The translations under genes and the position numbers were made by a program. Below are positions 59,408 through 64,000 of a stretch of DNA of 64,000 bases, piece after piece (the stretch's first letter is position 1; each line of letters begins with the position of its first letter). The DNA is from Sinobacterium norvegicum. GTDB taxonomy: Bacteria > Pseudomonadota > Gammaproteobacteria > Pseudomonadales > Sinobacteriaceae. The notes under the pieces are model-generated. The model searched no databases and had not been told where the DNA came from. It saw nothing but the letters and a program-made list of their open reading frames with translations. The stretch spans positions 620,001-684,000 of the forward strand of contig NZ_CAKLPX010000001.1 of NCBI RefSeq assembly GCF_923077115.1, in the 5' to 3' direction.

Positions 59408-59944
59408 CTACGCTTGATCCAAGCGCTGTAACTCAAATTCAAAATTAAGGTCGCCGGTGATCATCACAGACTGCTCGCTGAGCATAATATGCAGATTGGT
59501 TTGACGGCCAATAGCCTCAGCTTGCTGCTTTAACAACTCTTCCGGCAACAAATAAAATTGGCAATGTTTCAACTGCTGCAACGCCTCTGCATTCTTTTGC
59601 CACCAGATCTGAGCCGACTCCTGATAGCTGTACACAGCAAAACTATCGGCCTTACCCCTTAACCATTTAATACGATCAACACTGGGGTTGCCCATTTCAA
59701 CCCACAGTTTAACCAGCCCAGTATCATCTTTTAACCACAGAGCAGCATCCTCAACCTCGGATAACCCCCGACCAAACTGCAAACGCTCATCGGCATGCAC
59801 GGCAAATGCCAATACTCTTGCCAGCATCCTCAACGAGGATTCTGACGGGTGACAAGCCACCGACAACAAATGCTCTGCATAGTAGTGGTTATTCAAATTT
59901 GAAACTTGTAATTGAATTTTATAAACCGTAGATTTAAGAGCCAT
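59408..59944 (-). CDS. yaeQ: YaeQ family protein
   Basis: YaeQ-family proteins have a PD-(D/E)XK nuclease-like fold and an uncertain function. The 178-residue product begins MALKSTVYKIQLQVSNLNNHYY and contains LQFGRGLSEVEDAALWLKDD with the acidic residues, LWVEMGNPSVDRIKWLRGKAD with the E/xK pair, and a C-terminal ITGDLNFEFELQRLDQ. The ATG at 59944 gives the usual N-terminus; an upstream start with a hydrophobic leader was rejected. It is divergent from the SRPBCC gene by 22 bases. Confidence 0.92.
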   Translation of the reverse strand: MALKSTVYKIQLQVSNLNNHYYAEHLLSVACHPSESSLRMLARVLAFAVHADERLQFGRGLSEVEDAALWLKDDTGLVKLWVEMGNPSVDRIKWLRGKADSFAVYSYQESAQIWWQKNAEALQQLKHCQFYLLPEELLKQQAEAIGRQTNLHIMLSEQSVMITGDLNFEFELQRLDQA

Positions 59945-59966
59945 AATCACTATTACCAAAATAAGA

Positions 59967-60416
59967 ATGGCTATTGTAACACTGTCCGAAGAGAGAATAA
60001 TCAACGCCACCCCGACTCAGGTGTACCAAGCACTGATAAATTTCAGAAATTACCATCTATGGAACCCATGGGTTCGAGAAGCTGATGGCAATGCCAGAGT
60101 TGGCGGCAGTGTCAAAGTTGCCATCGACCTTGGCCGCAACAAACTGGAACATTACAACCACAATATCCTAGCCTGCGAGACTGATCGCTATTTTGCCTGG
60201 GAAGACAAAGGCTGGTTCACTCTTTTTGCCAAAGGCTCTAGGCACCGATACCTACAACTTACCGAAGAAGGCAGCACGCTGTATAAAGTCGAACTGCCTA
60301 TTCACGGCATTTTCGCCAATGTTGCCCACAAGAAATTTGGTCAAGCAATGGCCTCTGGGCTCGCCGCAGAGGCCGATGGCTTAAAAAAGTTCTGCGAAAA
60401 ATCACCGTCAATTTAG
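59967..60416 (+). CDS. SRPBCC-fold protein (polyketide-cyclase/START-like)
   Basis: The 149-residue product has a single START/Bet v1-like fold: IINATPTQVYQALINFRNYHLWNPWVREAD begins it across the first helix, and the later FAWEDKGWFTLFAKGSRHRYLQL provides strands of the lipid or ligand cavity. Such proteins bind hydrophobic ligands; the ligand here is unknown. It starts 22 bases from the divergent yaeQ and overlaps the convergent EamA transporter gene by four bases. Confidence 0.82.
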   Translation: MAIVTLSEERIINATPTQVYQALINFRNYHLWNPWVREADGNARVGGSVKVAIDLGRNKLEHYNHNILACETDRYFAWEDKGWFTLFAKGSRHRYLQLTEEGSTLYKVELPIHGIFANVAHKKFGQAMASGLAAEADGLKKFCEKSPSI

Positions 60417-61312
60417 CAATCACCACGCCACTTCGGCAGCTCGTGCAACAACAGACCAAGCAATATTAATACCGAGCCGAGTACCATCATCAGTGTTACT
60501 GGCTCTCCTGCCACAACCGCCCCCAGCCACACGGCAATACCCGGTGTAATCAGCGGGATCAGGCCAGAAACCGATACAGGCAAAGCAGACAGCACATAAA
60601 AGAAAGAGAAATATGCAATCAACGATCCGACGATAGCCAAATAGAGTGTCGACATCATCGCCTCAGTACTGATCACTTGCGGAAAACTACCGTCCAGCAG
60701 CAACCAGCTGAGCACAAGACCCGGTATGGAAAACGTCAACGTACCCAATGTCTGCTCTAATGGGTCTATATTTCTTGGCTGATATTTGACCAGCACACTG
60801 CTCAACGAAAACAATACAGTGGCACCAAATACCGCCAATATTGCCCAGGCAATATCGACAAATGGATAGCCCCCTTCTACACCCGACTGCAACCATTGGT
60901 CGATACTGACCAGCAACAAGCCTCCCAGGGCGATAGATAGCGCCAAATATCGCATAATACTCCACTGCTTGGCGCCAAAAAAGACAACCGTAATCAGGGT
61001 TATTAAGAATGGAGACAGGGCATATATAACCGATATCAAGCCAGATGGAATAAATTGCGCCCCCCAATACACCAGTGGCATCGTTGGAAATATCCCCAAA
61101 CTGGCAACGCAATAATGTTTTATATTTTCTCGTTTCAGCCCGGCATTAGCACGAAATAAGGCCACTACAACACAGGCAATAACAGCAGCAATAAACATTC
61201 GAGCAGAGACTGCAGCAAATGGCGTCACACTGCTATCGCTGCTCCATTTAATGGCCAAAGGGGTTGTACTCCAAACAACGACCACAGCCAAATACGCAAT
61301 AGGAACTGACAT
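60413..61312 (-). CDS. EamA-family DMT transporter
   Basis: The 299-residue inner-membrane protein has ten hydrophobic segments arranged as two EamA repeats. WSTTPLAIKWSSDSSVTPFAAVSARMF opens the first repeat across its loop, and ILAVFGATVLFSLSSVLVKYQP opens the second; YFSFFYVLSALPVSVSGLIPLITPGIAVWLG is conserved near the end. Members export amino acids or metabolites; the substrate is unknown. The family is often called RhaT-like permease. Confidence 0.9.
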   Translation of the reverse strand: MSVPIAYLAVVVVWSTTPLAIKWSSDSSVTPFAAVSARMFIAAVIACVVVALFRANAGLKRENIKHYCVASLGIFPTMPLVYWGAQFIPSGLISVIYALSPFLITLITVVFFGAKQWSIMRYLALSIALGGLLLVSIDQWLQSGVEGGYPFVDIAWAILAVFGATVLFSLSSVLVKYQPRNIDPLEQTLGTLTFSIPGLVLSWLLLDGSFPQVISTEAMMSTLYLAIVGSLIAYFSFFYVLSALPVSVSGLIPLITPGIAVWLGAVVAGEPVTLMMVLGSVLILLGLLLHELPKWRGDC

Positions 61313-61340
61313 TTTTTATACTCTTTACTTTTAAAAAACC

Positions 61341-61373
61341 AAAAAAAAAGCCGCAGTTTCAAGCTGCGGCTTT
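61341..61373 (-). terminator. Intrinsic terminator between the FAD-protein and EamA genes
   Basis: The stem AAAGCCGCAG / CTGCGGCTTT has a seven-base loop; on the minus strand it is followed by nine T residues. It lies about 230 bases past the flavoprotein stop. Confidence 0.88.
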
Positions 61374-61601
61374 AGTTTTAATGCATTGAGAACATCACAT
61401 TAAACGTCGGCCACGCTCAATTCGGCGCGCGCACACAGGTTTGTGCCAGCGAATCATCGCTGACATCACAAGCTGTGACCAAAGTATGAGATTTAAAAAC
61501 ATAATTTCTCTGCAAATTTAATACTGTTAATTCGATAGTAATCGCTTGCCAACAATAAATACATTAGTTTTTTAAAAAAATATGTGCGCCATGCTAATAC
61601 A

Positions 61602-63257
61602 CTATTTTTTACAAATAGTATTGGCCGCTCGGCGACCAGAAAAAACGCAGTCGGCGATGGACAAACCACTGACATAGAGGTTAGAGGCCACACCAACTGC
61701 TGAACGGCCCGCAGCATACAAGCCAACCACTTCATTACCGCTTTCGCCTATAACTGCACCGCTATCTTCATTCACTTTCAAACCACCAAAGGTAATCGCT
61801 GGACAGGGGAAAACTTGACTATCGACAGAAATATCCATCGCATAATAAGGCCCCTCACTCATATCTGCCATGAAATCATCAGATTTTCTGAAATCATCAA
61901 CATTATTGCCCAATGCTGCTTGGTTATAGCGGTCAATCGTCGCTGTTAGCTGCTCGACCGGCAAACGACACTTAGCAGCCAATCCCGCGACGGTGTCAGC
62001 TTTTTTTGCATTAAAGAATATGTTGAGTAGAGCCGGCAGCATTTGAAAGGCCCAAATCTTCCCTGGCGGTAATATTTGTTTCAACGTCTTTTTGCGCAGC
62101 GCCTCATTAATGATCAAGATAGCCTTGCCCTCTTGCTCTTCACACATATGGTAACCTAGCTTAGCACCGTAAACCTGCTCATTAACATATCGCTGCCCCT
62201 GGCCATTGACCACAATTCCTTGCGGCCACGCCTGCGGAGGATTGATAAAACGCCACGCTGAGACAGAATCCATTTGATCGACAGCGCCACCGACAGACTG
62301 CCCCAGACGTATACCAGAACCATTACAGCCAGCGGTGCCCAGGGCCATTGCCTTTCGGTATTTCGGCGCATACTCCTTGACCATTTCACGGTTATTAATA
62401 AAACCACCCGACGAAATAACAACCCCTTTTTTAGCACGGATCCTCAGTGTATTTCTGTGGCATTGTTGCTCAATCGCAAGAAATTTTTTGCGAGCCAATA
62501 CCGCAAGAGGTGGCATCCACATCCGCGCATTATTCGATAGTTGATACCAAAAGAAATGCTTTTTTTGCTGTGACTCAGGCAGTTGCAACAGCTCAACACC
62601 AACAACCCCACCACTATCATCGGTGATTAAACGCTGCACCTCGCTGTGGAATTGTGGCTTAACCCCCTTATTTAGCGCCGACTGATTCAGCGGATCATAA
62701 AACGCGGCTCCACTTAGCCCTTTACCAAGCGCGCGATGGCCTCGGGGTGCCGGTTTCGCCTTCTCTTTATACTCCGCCACCACCTCGTTGCCAGAATAGT
62801 ACAGATAGTATTTATCGGTGGGGTAAGACGTTTTTACCGGGCTCATCGACCCCTCAAACTTGACCCCATTGCCCTGTAGCCAGCTCAGGTTGTCCAGTGA
62901 GGTCTCACAAAAACGCTGCAGCGTTTTATCGCTGACCACCCCCTGCACCTCCATCTGCAAATACTTAAACATCTCTTCGGCGCTATCTTCAAAATTAGCC
63001 TGCTGCTGGAACTCACTGCCACCACCGCAGTAAAAAATACCGCCACTGATCTGTGTCGCTCCACCGCCTTTAAAGCGGTCGATGGCAATGACATCAGCGC
63101 CCTGCTCAACCGCCTCAATGGCCGCCGATGCGCCCGCACCGCCGAAGCCAACAATGACAACATCGGCACTTCTATCCCATACACAATCGTCAACATTATC
63201 GACAATCAATGGTTCTGCAACGTGGGAAAACCAATTCTTATCATTAGGTGATGGCAT
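61602..63257 (-). CDS. FAD-dependent dehydrogenase, KstD/fumarate-reductase-like
   Basis: The 551-residue product is a single-chain flavoprotein of the fumarate-reductase/3-oxosteroid dehydrogenase fold. DVVIVGFGGAGASAAIEAVEQGADVIAID (segment near residue 40) is the ADP loop. ATQISGGIFYCGGGSEFQQ, KKGVVISSGGFINNREMV, TAGCNGSGIRLGQSVGGAV and the C-terminal VVGLYAAGRSAVGVASNLYVSGLSIADC follow. These favour a 3-oxosteroid 1-dehydrogenase-like enzyme, but fumarate or urocanate reductase-type activity is not excluded. AGGA lies about seven bases before the ATG at 63257. No signal peptide or covalent-flavin site was seen. It is followed by a terminator. Confidence 0.82.
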   Translation of the reverse strand: MPSPNDKNWFSHVAEPLIVDNVDDCVWDRSADVVIVGFGGAGASAAIEAVEQGADVIAIDRFKGGGATQISGGIFYCGGGSEFQQQANFEDSAEEMFKYLQMEVQGVVSDKTLQRFCETSLDNLSWLQGNGVKFEGSMSPVKTSYPTDKYYLYYSGNEVVAEYKEKAKPAPRGHRALGKGLSGAAFYDPLNQSALNKGVKPQFHSEVQRLITDDSGGVVGVELLQLPESQQKKHFFWYQLSNNARMWMPPLAVLARKKFLAIEQQCHRNTLRIRAKKGVVISSGGFINNREMVKEYAPKYRKAMALGTAGCNGSGIRLGQSVGGAVDQMDSVSAWRFINPPQAWPQGIVVNGQGQRYVNEQVYGAKLGYHMCEEQEGKAILIINEALRKKTLKQILPPGKIWAFQMLPALLNIFFNAKKADTVAGLAAKCRLPVEQLTATIDRYNQAALGNNVDDFRKSDDFMADMSEGPYYAMDISVDSQVFPCPAITFGGLKVNEDSGAVIGESGNEVVGLYAAGRSAVGVASNLYVSGLSIADCVFSGRRAANTICKK

Positions 63258-63465
63258 AATATATCCTTCGTCAATAGCGATATTCAGGCGCATAACATGC
63301 CCAAGCTAATATTAATTCAGTGAGATTAACTAACAACGCGCGGACAGCGCAATAGTCTTCTAGACAATCTTCAAACACATCACCGATATCGGTTACTTAA
63401 TCGTGACAAGTGAGTGATAAATTAGCGATTCAACTCGACGACGAATTATCCAAGCGGATAACACT

Positions 63466-64000
63466 ATGACAAAATCACGCCGTATTATGCCCTGTTTATT
63501 CCTCGCTCACGGCAGCCCAATGAATGCCGTTGAGAGCAATCGATTCACCGATGACTGGAGCATATTGGCCGGCAACATGCCTCAACCCGACGCCATAGTA
63601 GTGATCTCCGCCCACTGGCAAACCCCGTCACCCATGGTCACCTCGACGCATAAACCCGCCACAATTCACGATTACCGTGGCGGCTCGCAAGCTCTGCGAG
63701 CAATTCGTTACCGCTGCCCAGGCGCACCCGACTTGGCACAGCAAATGATTCAGCGACACCCCGAGATCAGTGCCGATAGCAATAGAGGCTTGGATCATGG
63801 TAGTTGGACTCTATTGAATAAGCTCTACCCCGCTGCCGATATCCCCACACTTCAACTCAGCCTAGCAACGGACTACTATCCGCAACAGCACATCGCCCTT
63901 GCCCAACAGCTCCGATGGCTGCGGGATAACAACACTCTGCTGATAGGGTCGGGCAATATCGTCCACAATATTGGCTATTGGATGGCTTGGGCACAGGGCA
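63466..64000 (+). CDS. ygiD: YgiD/LigB-type extradiol dioxygenase, N-terminal part (3' truncated)
   Basis: The reading frame runs from the ATG at 63466 to the window end without a stop, giving 178 complete codons. Segments LFLAHGSPMNA and VVISAHWQTP carry the first metal His residues, RGLDHGSWTLLNKLYPAAD the next, and IGSGNIVHN the active-site His region. These identify the DODA/YgiD family, which opens catechol rings such as DOPA. The family is about 260 residues, so the C-terminus is beyond the window. It is divergent from the flavoprotein gene with about 210 bases between the starts. Confidence 0.9.
   Translation, partial: MTKSRRIMPCLFLAHGSPMNAVESNRFTDDWSILAGNMPQPDAIVVISAHWQTPSPMVTSTHKPATIHDYRGGSQALRAIRYRCPGAPDLAQQMIQRHPEISADSNRGLDHGSWTLLNKLYPAADIPTLQLSLATDYYPQQHIALAQQLRWLRDNNTLLIGSGNIVHNIGYWMAWAQG

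Overview
The window reads as a chromosomal segment of a free-living, probably marine gammaproteobacterium. The bacterial group is inferred from gene content: bamC next to dapA, ttcA, rnm/yciO/yciB/yciI, the sdhCDAB-sucAB-lpd-sucCD arrangement, yaeQ and nhaA. A marine lifestyle is suggested by a trimethylamine-N-oxide (TMAO) respiration operon and a Na+/H+ antiporter. Genus cannot be fixed from sequence reading alone. No tRNA, rRNA, transposase, integrase, CRISPR array or prophage gene was seen, and nearly all of the window is ordinary core genome.

Layout. 1-3.5 kb: end of a GGDEF protein, ttcA, malate dehydrogenase and a small membrane protein. 3.5-9 kb (minus strand): a crotonase-family gene, then an operon read rnm-yciO-scpA-scpB-rluB that combines RNA turnover, chromosome condensation and rRNA pseudouridylation. 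9-12.4 kb (plus): yciB-yciI, an SH3/coiled-coil membrane protein, a periplasmic cyclophilin and a divergent-type pdxJ. 12.4-17 kb: a HAMP/class III nucleotide cyclase overlapping a TPR lipoprotein, then a polysaccharide deacetylase and a Bax-like glucosaminidase sharing a terminator. 17-25.5 kb: two TetR regulators, a YgjP-like peptidase, recQ, bioA, a purine permease and an esterase. 25.6-34.5 kb: a lipoprotein, purC, the operon dapA-bamC-MBL hydrolase-parvulin PPIase, a DUF3806-like exported protein and a large DUF1631 protein.

34.7-41.4 kb (minus): the anaerobic TMAO respiration operon torE-torC-torA-torD, followed by an overlapping L-2-hydroxyglutarate-oxidase-like flavoprotein and a separate hydroxysteroid-dehydrogenase-like SDR. 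torE encodes only 56 residues and was found by direct translation. 41.6-53.1 kb (minus): the TCA supercluster sdhCDAB-sucAB-lpd-sucCD, with gltA divergent at 53.6 kb. Succinate dehydrogenase, 2-oxoglutarate dehydrogenase and succinyl-CoA synthetase thus lie together, with hairpins in several of the intergenic gaps.

55-64 kb: nhaA, an unusual secreted fusion of a chalcone-isomerase-like domain with a TonB C-terminal domain, a TetR regulator, a lipoprotein, yaeQ, an SRPBCC protein, an EamA transporter, a KstD/fumarate-reductase-like flavoprotein and the start of a YgiD-type extradiol dioxygenase cut by the window end.

No clearly new multi-gene system was found. The best leads are the chalcone-isomerase-like/TonB fusion, the flavoprotein fused translationally to the end of the tor operon, the pdxJ variant, the cyclase/TPR lipoprotein pair and several dyad-symmetric sites near regulator genes.
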